NCBI RefSeq assembly: GCF_001854765.1
Contig: NZ_LJJE01000048.1
Location: 1 to 52,061 of the forward strand
DNA length: 52,061 nt
Source of the DNA: Vibrio sonorensis
GTDB taxonomy: Bacteria; Pseudomonadota; Gammaproteobacteria; Enterobacterales; Vibrionaceae
Reading direction: 5' to 3'
The notes beneath the pieces are model-generated. The model saw only the letters and a program-made list of their open reading frames with translations. It did not search any database and was not told where the DNA came from. Position numbers and translations under genes: made by a program. This document shows, piece by piece, positions 1-7,689 of this stretch. How positions within the stretch are numbered: position 1 is the first letter of the stretch; every line of letters starts with the position of its first letter.

Positions 1-100
1 GACGGGGAACATTCGCCATGTCTGCCACTTCTTTAGCGTCAAGCCCTACGCTCTGACGGCAATAAGCGGAAAAGGCTTCTTTCTCTGTGGTTTGTGTCAT
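1..100 (-). CDS. Partial helix-turn-helix-type protein (N-terminus only)
   Basis: The first 33 codons of a minus-strand gene that runs off the left edge. The ATG at 100 has a strong ribosome binding site (GAGGAAG, six bases upstream). The visible peptide has the pattern YCRQSVGLDAKEVADMANVP, which resembles the first helices of small phage helix-turn-helix regulators (a Cox- or repressor-like fold), but the recognition helix is outside the window. It follows the degenerate recombinase on the same strand, so the two may share a transcript. Function is inferred from pattern only. Confidence 0.55.
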   Translation of the reverse strand, partial: MTQTTEKEAFSAYCRQSVGLDAKEVADMANVPR

Positions 101-169
101 TACTTCCTCAATGCGCGTATGTCACTCATAATTAGTTAAAGTGTGCGTTATCTGCACATAAAAATCAAT

Positions 170-748
170 TTAAAACGCCATATTAGCAATCGCTAACATG
201 CTAGCCGTATCCGTATCGATCAGTCTGAGTGTGGTATCTAGTGTTTTGTTGCCTAGCATCAAGTGAATAGTTGGTGTATCAACGCCTTGCCGTTTCAAGC
301 GTACTGCAAACGTCCTTCGCCCCGAAAGAATACTGGGGCGCTCAATTCCACTATCAGCTAATATCCGTTTGATGTGGTTGTTTAGAGCGTTACAGTGAAA
401 CGTAACGTTACCTGAGTCGGTTTCCCTGCGTTTAATCTTGAAATAAGCCCCGTTAGCCCTTTTGAAAAACGGTTCATCTGGATCATGGCCATTGTATAAA
501 TCAGGGTGATCACCATCCTGCATTCGCTTATCGAGATACGTTTTAATTAGATTTTGTAACTTCACATTAGACAAATAGAAATCGCGTTCAACGTCTCCCT
601 TAATTGCAAAGCATTTCGTTAACTGTCCACTTTTAGTAAGTATGTCCTTTACCTGAACCCTGCATAACTCAAGGGTAGTCATACCCGAACCCAACCAAAA
701 ACCAAACAGACAAGCATTAAGATCTGGCTCAGGCGTTTGTGAGATCAC
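170..748 (-). CDS. Degenerate tyrosine-recombinase-like protein
   Basis: A 192-residue protein aligned by eye to the catalytic half of phage integrases. Residues 18-36 (FWLGSGMTTLELCRVQVKDI) match the box I region, but the catalytic Arg of GLR is replaced. Residues 142-160 (SGRRTFAVRLKRQG) match box II with His replaced by Ser, and LMLGNKTLDTTLRLID matches the end of the fold with the nucleophilic Tyr replaced by Leu. It is therefore probably not a working integrase. The start used is GTG at 748; the frame stays open for about 90 bases upstream without a start codon, so an N-terminal arm-binding domain seems to have been lost. It may be a DNA-binding relic or a repurposed regulator. Confidence 0.6.
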   Translation of the reverse strand: MISQTPEPDLNACLFGFWLGSGMTTLELCRVQVKDILTKSGQLTKCFAIKGDVERDFYLSNVKLQNLIKTYLDKRMQDGDHPDLYNGHDPDEPFFKRANGAYFKIKRRETDSGNVTFHCNALNNHIKRILADSGIERPSILSGRRTFAVRLKRQGVDTPTIHLMLGNKTLDTTLRLIDTDTASMLAIANMAF

Positions 749-1002
749 TTTAAAAATCCAAGATCGGTCTTTATCTTCGATTAATGTTGGTAAAGCGTTG
801 TGTGCAAATCCTATTAATAAAAAGAATAAACATACACGTTAACAAGATTGAAAGCTGAAAACAGTGATCAGGCTGTTGAATTGATTAGCATTGGGGGAAA
901 ACTAGCTATAGAGTTAAGACTTGATAATTAGCCAAAAAGAACACGGTAAACTTATGCACAATATTAGTGGATAAGTGGGCGGACAACTCGATTAAGTCTT
1001 TT

Positions 1003-1019
1003 AATTTTCAGTGAGAATT
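1003..1019. repeat. Dispersed palindrome, copy 1 (one mismatch)
   Basis: AATTTTCAGTGAGAATT, one mismatch from the family consensus AATTTTCAGTGAAAATT. Intergenic. Candidate ParB/centromere or repressor site. Confidence 0.6.
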
Positions 1020-1031
1020 ACCTCAAAAAAA

Positions 1032-1051
1032 AGCCCCTGCAAAGAGGGGCT
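1032..1051 (-). terminator. Rho-independent terminator hairpin
   Basis: AGCCCCT (1032-1038) pairs with AGGGGCT (1045-1051). The eight A residues to the left become a U tract when read on the minus strand, so it would stop leftward transcription. Confidence 0.6.
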
Positions 1052-1198
1052 AAAAGTTTCATGGAAGCAATGCTTGTCTAGTAAAGCGCAGCTAGAACTC
1101 TAAAAGACGCATCAATAATAAAAGCAGAGACAAAAATCACTAAGTTTTTTCTCTCTTTTTGTCGCATGCCTTACTATCGACTCCATTCCTTACGCCAA

Positions 1199-1212
1199 TT
1201 ATCATAGATTGA
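1199..1212 (+). promoter_or_regulatory. TTATCATAGA motif upstream of portal gene
   Basis: TTATCATAGATTGA, followed by GATATTTTA and the portal GTG start ten bases later. This is one of about 11 same-orientation copies ahead of genes. TATCAT could act as a -10 element, which would leave a leader of only about a dozen bases and no clear Shine-Dalgarno sequence. Confidence 0.5.
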
Positions 1213-1221
1213 GATATTTTA

Positions 1222-2835
1222 GTGTCTGAGCAAATAGAAAAACCCGAAAGCAAAGGCGTGATCGGCTCCTTAGTCTCTTATTTTAAAGGTTATCGAGAGC
1301 AAGAATCGCCAGAAAATCAGGCCATTTTGAATGACGCGCCACTCACTGGTGGTGCTGACTTGTATCACTCGCCAGCTTTAAGCGGTGAAAGTGAAGAAGA
1401 TCACTTACGCTCTGATGCTAAGCTCACCGAAAGAGGCGAAAAATACACCATTTATGGCGAACTTGCCGACCTCAGTTATATCCATGAAGGGTTAAACATT
1501 CACATCGCTCACGCGCTCGCGCCGAACAATGTCACCAAAAAAAGCTTTTGGTACACGCCAACCAAGCCAGAATTTAAAAAGCTGGTGGACGACTTAAACA
1601 ACACTGTCGTGAAAAAGGTTAATGAACACATCTTTGCGTGGGCGAACATCATGTCAACTTATGGCGTGGCGTACGTGCGGCCGATTTTGGTAGAAGGCAA
1701 AGGGCTGGTGGATTTTGAATGTAACTATTACACCTTGCCCAAGTTTATCCGCGAGTATGAGAGGGCGGGTAAGCTGGCTTTCTTTACCAGTCAGCACATG
1801 AAAAAAAGCATGGGCGGAGGCGTTGAACCGATCCCGCCGTGGAAACTCATTCCGCTAAAAATTCCGTATTACACTCCAGATCCAGAGCGTGAGCCTGATA
1901 GCGTCGCCAAAGGCTATTACAGCTTGCTCAATGAGCAGCATCGTGAGATGGCGCTGGAAACTCAAAATTATGGCGAGTCTTTACTGGCTCGATCGCTTGA
2001 TCCTTATAAGAAATTTAAACGTTCGCTAGAGGCACTGCTGGGCAGTCGTGAGAATGCCAGTAAGCGTGAATGGCTCGTATTGGCGAATTTAGGTAGTAAA
2101 ACCCCGCAAGCCGCCGCCGCTTGGCTGGATGAGCTGGCGGAGACCATGAAAAGCGATGATGATTTTCATGAAAACCGCCGCCGTAGCGGGGGGATGCGCC
2201 CCACGGTAGAGCGAAAAATCGTACCTGTTACGGGGGATAGCTCTATTGATACGTCCATGATGGAAGCCAATCCCAACATTAGTCATATTGAAGATGTGCT
2301 GTTTCACTTCAAATCGCTCACTGCTTCGATTGGATTGGATTACACCATGTTGGGTTTTGCCGACATGATGAGCGGCGGGTTAGGCGAAGGGGGTTTTTTA
2401 CAAACCAGCATTCAATCGACGCGCCGCGCGCAGATGATACGAATCGGGGTCGAGGCATTTTTAGAGCGTGCCAGTATTTTGCACTTGTATTACAAGCACA
2501 AAAAAACCGTCTTAAAAGATCAAGCCCTTCCGTGGCAATTGGTATTTAACTCTATGAGCGCGACCGTGCAGGCCAAAGAAGATGAAGAGCGCGAGAAGAA
2601 AGCTAACCGTGCGGCCACTGTTGCCGCTGTGGTCGATGCCATTAAGCAAGGCTCTACGGCAGAAAGCAAAACCTTAGCACGGCGCATTCTTGAGGATGCG
2701 CTGGATATTCCAGAGGAAGAGATGGATAAAATTATGGAGGAACTGTTTGCAAACGATTCCTCTGAGACTAACGAGCAAGTGCTGGCGCGGATGTTAAGTG
2801 ACAGCGCCTTAGCTAGTATGACATCGGAGATTTAA
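1222..2835 (+). CDS. Phage portal protein (P1 Prt-like)
   Basis: A 537-residue protein of portal size. It forms the dodecameric ring at the capsid vertex through which DNA is packaged. The C-terminal third (about residues 365-470) has the portal-like run with DYTMLGFADMMSGGLG, then helices rich in R/Q (STRRAQMIRIGVEAFLERA) and a charged helical tail. Directly downstream, two bases away, is a prohead-protease/scaffold-like gene, the same pairing as prt-pro in phage P1. The start is GTG, without an obvious ribosome binding site, immediately behind a TTATCATAGA motif. The portal lies far from the terminase genes (20-23 kb), as expected for P1-like scattered late operons rather than a lambda-like head cluster. 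Confidence 0.75.
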   Translation: MSEQIEKPESKGVIGSLVSYFKGYREQESPENQAILNDAPLTGGADLYHSPALSGESEEDHLRSDAKLTERGEKYTIYGELADLSYIHEGLNIHIAHALAPNNVTKKSFWYTPTKPEFKKLVDDLNNTVVKKVNEHIFAWANIMSTYGVAYVRPILVEGKGLVDFECNYYTLPKFIREYERAGKLAFFTSQHMKKSMGGGVEPIPPWKLIPLKIPYYTPDPEREPDSVAKGYYSLLNEQHREMALETQNYGESLLARSLDPYKKFKRSLEALLGSRENASKREWLVLANLGSKTPQAAAAWLDELAETMKSDDDFHENRRRSGGMRPTVERKIVPVTGDSSIDTSMMEANPNISHIEDVLFHFKSLTASIGLDYTMLGFADMMSGGLGEGGFLQTSIQSTRRAQMIRIGVEAFLERASILHLYYKHKKTVLKDQALPWQLVFNSMSATVQAKEDEEREKKANRAATVAAVVDAIKQGSTAESKTLARRILEDALDIPEEEMDKIMEELFANDSSETNEQVLARMLSDSALASMTSEI

Positions 2836-2837
2836 TC

Positions 2838-3800
2838 ATGACTAACAAAGTTGGGGTGTTAGCCTCAGTGACCGAAACCTTTAACGTTTTTAACGATGGG
2901 CGTCAGTTCAACACTGCCCCGCAAAGCTATGTATTGTCGGCATTAAAAAAGCTTGCATCGTGCGCCAAGACACAAGAGCGCATCAAGCTCGGTGAGGCAA
3001 TTGGGTTTTATGGACATACCATTCGAGAAGAAACCAAAAAGCTCAAGCCGCGTGAAAAAGAGTGGATCGTTGTCGATGGTAAGGCGGTCGAGGTTCGGGT
3101 TGAGCCTGCCATTCGCTGTACTCACTTTGAATGCGATGAGGTGGGCAACGTAACCCACACGGAAGAATTTCTAGACACCGACGACGGCAAGGCGGCGCTG
3201 GCTGCGTACAAGGCCAAAAACGGCGGCTTTAGCTGGGCGCTTGGTGGAACTGACGGCACGGGCAAAGGCTTTGCGTCTGTGGCGCGTGAGTTGGCAGGGT
3301 TTGATTATGTATTCAACCCCAACTTTATCCCAACAGATCGCCGTGATGTCTTATTGGCCTCTCAGCAAGATAACGATAACGCTCTGTTGCTGGCTTCAGT
3401 GGTAGAAGCGGGGGTGGAGCAAGAAAAAGCTGAACAGTTGGTCAGTTTGTACGCTAACCCAGACTTTAAAGAGGCCAGTATCGACGGTCTGATTTTGGCG
3501 GAGATGATTGAAAAAAACGAGTCGCTACAAAAAGCCCAAGCACAACGTGAAATGTTACTCGCTCAAGTGTTCGATGAGTGTCCATACATTTTAAGCGACG
3601 AACAAAAGCATTCGCTTATCCATATGAGCACACAACATGACGCTGAAATCGCGGCGTCTATCTTTGCCTCAATGGGGGAGGATAACTTTGCTGAATTGCC
3701 AGCTGAATTTAACCAGCCAGCTTCCACCAGCCAGCCAAGCAAACCTTTAGTCGTCCCGCGTTTGGGTGGGAACCGTTACAGCTTTACAGCGGATCGTTAA
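2838..3800 (+). CDS. Prohead protease/scaffold-like protein (P1 Pro-like)
   Basis: A 320-residue protein. The central part has the pattern NGGFSWALGG (about residue 130) followed by GFDYVFNPNFIPTDRRDVLLAS, as in myovirus head-maturation proteins where the GGFSW block precedes a conserved core. The C-terminal half (residues 175-300) is mostly charged helix and may act as internal scaffold, ending in a Pro/Ser-rich stretch. It starts two bases after the portal stop and has a good context (GGAGATTTAATC before ATG). Probable role: processing head proteins during capsid assembly. The catalytic residues cannot be fixed by eye, so protease versus pure scaffold is uncertain. Confidence 0.6.
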   Translation: MTNKVGVLASVTETFNVFNDGRQFNTAPQSYVLSALKKLASCAKTQERIKLGEAIGFYGHTIREETKKLKPREKEWIVVDGKAVEVRVEPAIRCTHFECDEVGNVTHTEEFLDTDDGKAALAAYKAKNGGFSWALGGTDGTGKGFASVARELAGFDYVFNPNFIPTDRRDVLLASQQDNDNALLLASVVEAGVEQEKAEQLVSLYANPDFKEASIDGLILAEMIEKNESLQKAQAQREMLLAQVFDECPYILSDEQKHSLIHMSTQHDAEIAASIFASMGEDNFAELPAEFNQPASTSQPSKPLVVPRLGGNRYSFTADR

Positions 3801-4067
3801 ATGATTGGCGGCATTGTATTTGTGTTACTCGCGGCGTTTTTTGCGCTGCTGAGTGTGGTTTCTGCTAGAGCGAAACGGCACGGTTTCACGATAGTATTTT
3901 TATTATTGGGCGTGTCAGCGTTGATTGCTTCAGTGGTTATTTATCCGCTTTCGTCTAAGCTTGAAGCGGAAATGACACGAGCGGTTGAGGTGGAGCGCGC
4001 CAAGGTTATGATAGAGACACTTGGTGACGCTGCGCTTTATGTTGAATACCTCAAAGCTACTGAGTGA
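3801..4067 (+). CDS. Small membrane protein, two predicted transmembrane helices
   Basis: An 88-residue protein whose ATG directly follows the preceding stop codon, so it is translationally coupled. Residues 2-20 and 28-48 are strongly hydrophobic and separated by a short basic turn (RAKRHG). The C-terminal 35 residues form a charged amphipathic helix. This topology would suit a holin, superinfection-exclusion or other membrane protein, but a separate lysis cassette exists at 41.7-42.9 kb, so holin is not the default reading. I do not recognise the family. Confidence 0.6.
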   Translation: MIGGIVFVLLAAFFALLSVVSARAKRHGFTIVFLLLGVSALIASVVIYPLSSKLEAEMTRAVEVERAKVMIETLGDAALYVEYLKATE

Positions 4068-4082
4068 TTTTCACTGAAAATT
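4066..4082. repeat. Dispersed palindrome, copy 2
   Basis: GATTTTCACTGAAAATT, reverse orientation of the centre (CACTG). It starts at the stop codon region of the small membrane protein and abuts the convergent terminator. Confidence 0.65.
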
Positions 4083-4108
4083 GCCTAGCTCACCAGCTGG
4101 GCTTTTTT
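4083..4108 (+). terminator. Terminator between portal operon and convergent rep-like gene
   Basis: GCCTAGCT (4083-4090) and AGCTGGGC (4095-4102) form an 8-bp stem with a CACC loop, followed by six T. It overlaps the stop codon of the minus-strand gene. Confidence 0.75.
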
Positions 4109-4947
4109 AAATCGCTCTGCAATGTGCTTGATCATCGGGCTAAGTTTGTTGTCACGCAGCTTATTAAGTTCGCTGAGCATCTGGCTAGTGAAGCCTTTCC
4201 CCGTTGTGCTCCATGCTGTTAGCGCCCCTTCAAGCTGATTAAGCCTTGCCTGAATGTTTAGGGCTTGCTCATTGTCCTTGCGCCTTTGCTCCTGTTGCTT
4301 CAATTGCTCTTTGCTGAGTGGCTTCGGTGTTTCCATTTTCTGCCAGCTAGTTTGATGACGCTTTTGGGCGGCTAAAGCAATCAAGTTATGACGGTGTTGG
4401 TCTTCGCTCAAATGTGCTTTTCGAAAAATAAAATCCAAAACAGTTGGGGTGAAACTCCCAGTGATATTATTTTTATCTTCCGAGTGTAACGAGGAGTGAT
4501 AGGAGGATCATTTTTTAAGGGGGGAGTAGGATCGTGCTCTTCGATTGGCTTTTCTTTGGCTTCAAGCACTTGTTGTCTTTCTTGCTTAAGCTGGCGATTG
4601 AGCGCGCGGCGCTCTTTTTTGGCCTCTTCTACCCAAAGTTTAAGCGTCTCAATGACAAAGGTGTATTGATTGCTTTTCGGTGGCTGGCCTTTGCTGTTGG
4701 GCTGGTGAAAGTCGAGCAGTTTCATTTTTTTGAGTTGGCTAATGTGGGTGCGAATGGTGCGCGGCTGGACGCCGACCAGTTCGGCCAACGTGTTTTGACT
4801 GGGGAAGATATTGCCTTGAGGATTCCAATAGCGCGCAATCGCGGCATAAGTATCAAGACAAGCTTTTGACTTTTTATGAAAGGATTTAACAAAAAATATT
4901 AGTGAAATCAGCTGTTCACTGTGACGAATGTAAGCTTTTTGCGTCAT
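4085..4947 (-). CDS. Winged-helix replication/regulatory protein, frameshifted in this sequence
   Basis: Two overlapping minus-strand reading frames join into one protein of about 287 residues if one A is restored in the A5 run at 4470-4474 (T5 on the plus strand). The upstream part starts at ATG 4947 (a TTG lies at 4971) and carries a winged helix at residues 40-90 (NIFPSQNTLAELVGVQPRTI then RTHISQLKKMKLLDF). The rest is a charged coiled coil ending in the downstream part. Winged-helix proteins of this shape next to GATC-rich AT-rich DNA are common plasmid/phage replication initiators, and the candidate origin lies 200-330 bp upstream. Two TTATCATAGA motifs point into this gene. Initiator function is inference; a transcriptional regulator is the alternative. 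Confidence 0.55.
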
Positions 4948-5080
4948 AATTAGTTTCTTTAGGGTGTACAAAGCTTGCCCTATAAGAAACGTCTTGTTAA
5001 ACTTATCTCAGACGTTACATAGGGTGTAGCGCTAATGTGATAACTGAACCGACCAAAGCTAGTTATCACTCTTCTTTTGA

Positions 5081-5106
5081 AAGCCTCGCATTCGCGGGGC
5101 TTTTTC
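5081..5106 (+). terminator. Hairpin with T tract
   Basis: AAGCCTCGC and GCGGGGCTT flank an ATTC loop and are followed by T residues. It sits upstream of the minus-strand rep-like gene; its partner transcript is unclear. Confidence 0.5.
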
Positions 5107-5172
5107 GCATCTGCAATCTGGTTTTTACATTTCTCTTATCTCGTCGTTAGAAATCGAAATCAAAATTAGACC

Positions 5173-5278
5173 GATCTAACCGTATTTTTGCCCATAGATC
5201 AATGATCAATGATCGAATATTGGGATCTTTGATCTATTTGTCCACAAAATCAACTAATAAAAACAAAAAACGCCGATC
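5173..5278. other. Candidate replication origin: GATC cluster in AT-rich DNA
   Basis: Seven GATC sites (5173, 5197, 5204, 5211, 5224, 5231, 5275) lie in 106 bases, where about one per 256 is expected. An inverted repeat ATAGATCAA (5194-5202) / TTGATCTAT (5229-5237) brackets four of them, and the flanks are A/T runs. Dam-site clusters of this kind control firing of P1 oriR and oriC. The neighbour is a winged-helix rep-like gene. No DnaA box was confirmed. Confidence 0.5.
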
Positions 5279-5308
5279 TATGATAATTAAATTGTCAGTC
5301 TATGATAA
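5277..5308 (-). promoter_or_regulatory. Two TTATCATAGA motifs pointing to the rep-like gene
   Basis: A full copy, read on the minus strand as TTATCATAGACTGA (plus 5295-5308), and a partial copy TTATCATAGA (5277-5286), 18 bases apart. Both point left toward the rep-like gene and overlap the edge of the GATC cluster, suggesting a promoter under origin or repressor control. Confidence 0.5.
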
Positions 5309-5355
5309 TTCCGTTTAGAATGTGCTCACGGTAATACTGAGGGAATACCACTATC

Positions 5356-5562
5356 ATGACCACAGTCAAAACATGCATTTCCATAACTGAAGATACAACT
5401 GGGACGCTTAAACGTGTAAATGAGATCTTGAAGGTTAACGGGAGAAAGATCCTTACATTGTCAGAGGCCGCGCGGTTTGGTGTGGAAATAATAGGAAAGA
5501 TCCCAGAAGAGGAGCTTTGCGAGCAAGTTCGAAGCTACCGTATTGAAAAAATGAAAGTGTAA
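5356..5562 (+). CDS. Small protein, possible ribbon-helix-helix regulator
   Basis: A 68-residue basic protein. The order strand (KTCISITEDTTGTLKRVNEI), turn, helix (LTLSEAARFGVEIIGKI) resembles a short ribbon-helix-helix DNA-binding protein, but no family was recognised with certainty. GAGGGA lies 13 bases before the ATG. It begins an operon of small genes reading away from the candidate origin and is divergent from the rep-like gene, a usual place for a copy-number or plasmid-maintenance regulator. Confidence 0.6.
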   Translation: MTTVKTCISITEDTTGTLKRVNEILKVNGRKILTLSEAARFGVEIIGKIPEEELCEQVRSYRIEKMKV

Positions 5563-5586
5563 TTATCGCGTAGATGGAGAGATAAA

Positions 5587-6795
5587 GTGACCGAAAATAT
5601 CCAACTCACTGAAACCGCAAAACAGATACAGGCAACCATTCGCCCCGCCTTAAATCAGTTAGATATTGCTCAGGGGAAAGTAACGGGCATTGCTGAAACC
5701 TCAGTCAAAGCGGCTATCATGCTGGTGGAACAAGCCGAGCAAATGGCGATTGATCTGACAAATCAAGATTATGACGACTATAACGAGCTAGTCGGTAACT
5801 ACGAGAATCTTAGTTCGCACGTTGATAGGCTAGAAGGTCAGTTGCGAGAGGCTAAGGCCAGCATCGAGACCGCAAAAAGTAACGCCGCTGACGCCCTTTT
5901 AGAAAAGGACGAGGCCAACGCCGCCGCAAGCATGGCCGCGACGGAAGGCAAAGTATTAAAAGACCAGATCCGTACGCTAAGGGACGAAGTGAAGTCACTC
6001 AAAGAGCTTAACCCTGAAGGTCTTAAGGCTAAAAACGTCAGTCAGAAAAAAGAACTCAAAGAGAAAAGCGATATTATCGGCCAGCAGCTTATCAAAATTC
6101 GCACGCTTCGGGCTGAATTGGCCGATGTTAAAGGAAACTACGCCAAGGCGACCGATAACGTTTTATCTCTAAAAGAAACCTGCGAAGAGCAGCATGAAAG
6201 ACTTTGCTCAAAAGATGGCTTGATGTTGCGTACGCCCTATCAATCAAAAGGCGATGACCGCTTAATGTTCTACATGCATTACATGGGGTACAACTTGGAA
6301 GTTGGTTCAGCCAATGCGGCGGACGACGCCGTGCGTTTGGTTGGTGACTTAGGTTTTCATCTCGTTTTACGCACCACTTATTGCATTGACGCTGTAGTGA
6401 ATTTCACTACTTGGCTTTCTCCTGTATTGCCTTCTCCTCAATGGCTACCTTTAATCGCTGAAGTGCCAGACGGTCTAATTGCAGACTTGCATGAAGAAAT
6501 CTACGAGCGAGTCAAAGAGTCTCACCCCGATCTCGTTAAGCGCGTGGATTGGGCGAAAGGGGTATTTTTAGCAGAGCTTGACGGCATCAAAGACAAGCAT
6601 TTAGAACCGCTTCGAAAAGGCGGGTTCACCTCACTTTACGACGTGTGTGAAGTGCCTTTAGGTCGTGTGGCGGAACGCTGCGACGGGCTAGAGAAGGCGG
6701 CAGAAAAAGACATCCGCAAGGTATGTGACGCGCTGGTAAGTCAATGGCGTATTGAAAACAAATTTAGCGAAAGTTCGATTAAGGCGGCAGCATGA
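5587..6795 (+). CDS. Coiled-coil protein with C-terminal helix-hairpin-helix-like segment
   Basis: A 402-residue protein starting at GTG with GGAGA seven bases upstream. Residues 55-200 are a long heptad-type coiled coil (repeated E/K/L/A pattern), which is likely to drive self-association. The C-terminal 90 residues contain KHLEPLRKGGFTSLYDVCEV then PLGRVAERCDGLEKAAEKDI, which resembles a pair of helix-hairpin-helix elements that would contact DNA non-specifically. The shape recalls KfrA-like plasmid filament/partition accessory proteins, though the domain order differs. The gene overlaps the next one by ATGA, so they are coupled. The assignment is structural only. Confidence 0.6.
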   Translation: MTENIQLTETAKQIQATIRPALNQLDIAQGKVTGIAETSVKAAIMLVEQAEQMAIDLTNQDYDDYNELVGNYENLSSHVDRLEGQLREAKASIETAKSNAADALLEKDEANAAASMAATEGKVLKDQIRTLRDEVKSLKELNPEGLKAKNVSQKKELKEKSDIIGQQLIKIRTLRAELADVKGNYAKATDNVLSLKETCEEQHERLCSKDGLMLRTPYQSKGDDRLMFYMHYMGYNLEVGSANAADDAVRLVGDLGFHLVLRTTYCIDAVVNFTTWLSPVLPSPQWLPLIAEVPDGLIADLHEEIYERVKESHPDLVKRVDWAKGVFLAELDGIKDKHLEPLRKGGFTSLYDVCEVPLGRVAERCDGLEKAAEKDIRKVCDALVSQWRIENKFSESSIKAAA

Positions 6796-7151
6796 TTGAT
6801 CGAGTGCCAACCTTGGCGGAACGCATTAAAAATAAAAGCGCCTCGCTCACTGAGATTGTTGAATGGCTGGAATTAACGAGCAGTCACACGCCGATTCAAG
6901 CGGACGTAATTCAGCTTCTAAGAGAAAACCTTACTATTGCGTTTGGTGATGGTTTTTATGATGGATTTAGGCGCGCTCAATTTATGGCTGAAGACGGGCA
7001 GGATTTGTCTGAAATTGGTCGTTATGAGGCGCTGGAGCTGTCGGAACAAGCGGAAATTAAATGCCGTTTTTCTCGCCAAGATGCAAAGCAAAAGAAAAGG
7101 TTAAGCATGTTTAATGCTAATGTCGCATGTATCAAAAAAAGTGATAAATAA
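6792..7151 (+). CDS. Unknown protein with GDGFYDGFRRAQ motif
   Basis: A 119-residue protein overlapping the previous stop by four bases (ATGA). The middle (GDGFYDGFRRAQFMAEDGQD) followed by an acidic helix (EIGRYEALELSEQAE) recurs in related form in the unknown protein at 13585-14271 (GDNWYDGFVDARDMQ then DEIREMSEHAEEEY), and more distantly at 11363-12361. The phage therefore seems to carry several copies of a small helical domain. The C-terminus is basic. No function is recognised. Confidence 0.6.
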   Translation: MIDRVPTLAERIKNKSASLTEIVEWLELTSSHTPIQADVIQLLRENLTIAFGDGFYDGFRRAQFMAEDGQDLSEIGRYEALELSEQAEIKCRFSRQDAKQKKRLSMFNANVACIKKSDK

Positions 7152-7169
7152 AACAGGGAGGCAGAGCAT

Positions 7170-7331
7170 ATGTTTTTTGCGCAATATAAAACCATTGATT
7201 ACAAAGGCAAGCCGTGCAAGGTAATCGGTCAAGCGCCAGCTAATAAAGTGGGTTGCGGCAACGGAATGGCGTTGCTTTTGGTGATTGATGGAAAGAGCAA
7301 GTACGTCAACACTACTGAGCTGTTAAAGTAG
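7170..7331 (+). CDS. Small unknown protein (53 residues)
   Basis: A short gene with a strong ribosome binding site (GGGAGG, eight bases before ATG 7170). The peptide has an alternating beta-like pattern (YKTIDYKGKPCKVIGQA ... ALLLVIDGKSKYVNTTELL) suggestive of a small SH3-like barrel. It sits 11 bases before the next gene's start and belongs to the same operon. Function unknown. Confidence 0.55.
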   Translation: MFFAQYKTIDYKGKPCKVIGQAPANKVGCGNGMALLLVIDGKSKYVNTTELLK

Positions 7332-7342
7332 AGGAGGGTAAA

Positions 7343-7669
7343 ATGTCAAGGCTTATAGGTGAACAAGTGGTAGATATTTCTAGCACAAGATTCAAAGACT
7401 ACGCCCCTTTCGATTTTGCAATGCTTTTCATTGAAACGTACGGACAGATTGACGGTGATCACCATAAAGCATAGGTTCTCGATCAAATTGCACGCCTTCA
7501 CAAAGGAACTAAGCCTATCATCAAGCTAGTTGAATGGGATGATGGGACGCTTGAATATCGTTTTAGCCTCGAAGCGCCTACCAAAGATTATGTTGATTGG
7601 GTTGTAAGTATGAAGTCGGGCGAAGACGGTGATAACACTTATTTGTATGATTCTGGCGTTGCGCCATAA
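7343..7669 (+). CDS. Unknown protein interrupted by an in-frame TAG
   Basis: A 108-codon frame from ATG 7343 (GAGGAGG, seven bases upstream) to TAA 7667-7669, with a single amber codon at 7472-7474. Sequence on both sides reads like coding DNA (HHKA, then the stop, then VLDQIARLHKGTKPIIKL and YRFSLEAPTKDYVDWVVSMK). A CAG-to-TAG change would explain it (KAQVLDQ). It could be a nonsense mutation, a sequencing error, suppression by a host tRNA, or two separate peptides. No domain is recognised. Confidence 0.5.
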
Positions 7670-7689
7670 CCAAGCAGGAACTAAACAAA

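Larger units (their letters stand above)
749..1221. other. Intergenic region between recombinase relic and portal operon
   Basis: No convincing gene. It holds a one-mismatch copy of the dispersed palindrome (1003-1019), a hairpin with an A/T flank (1032-1051) and a copy of the TTATCATAGA motif just before the portal start codon. Confidence 0.6.

Noticed and set aside
2089..2307. Minus-strand ORF inside the portal gene, and similar opposite-strand ORFs throughout
   Set aside because: They lie fully inside well-supported genes, lack ribosome binding sites and read as low-quality protein.
5190..5240. Iterons (tandem direct repeats) at the origin candidate
   Set aside because: GATCAAT repeats are too short and few to call iterons; described as a GATC cluster with an inverted repeat.
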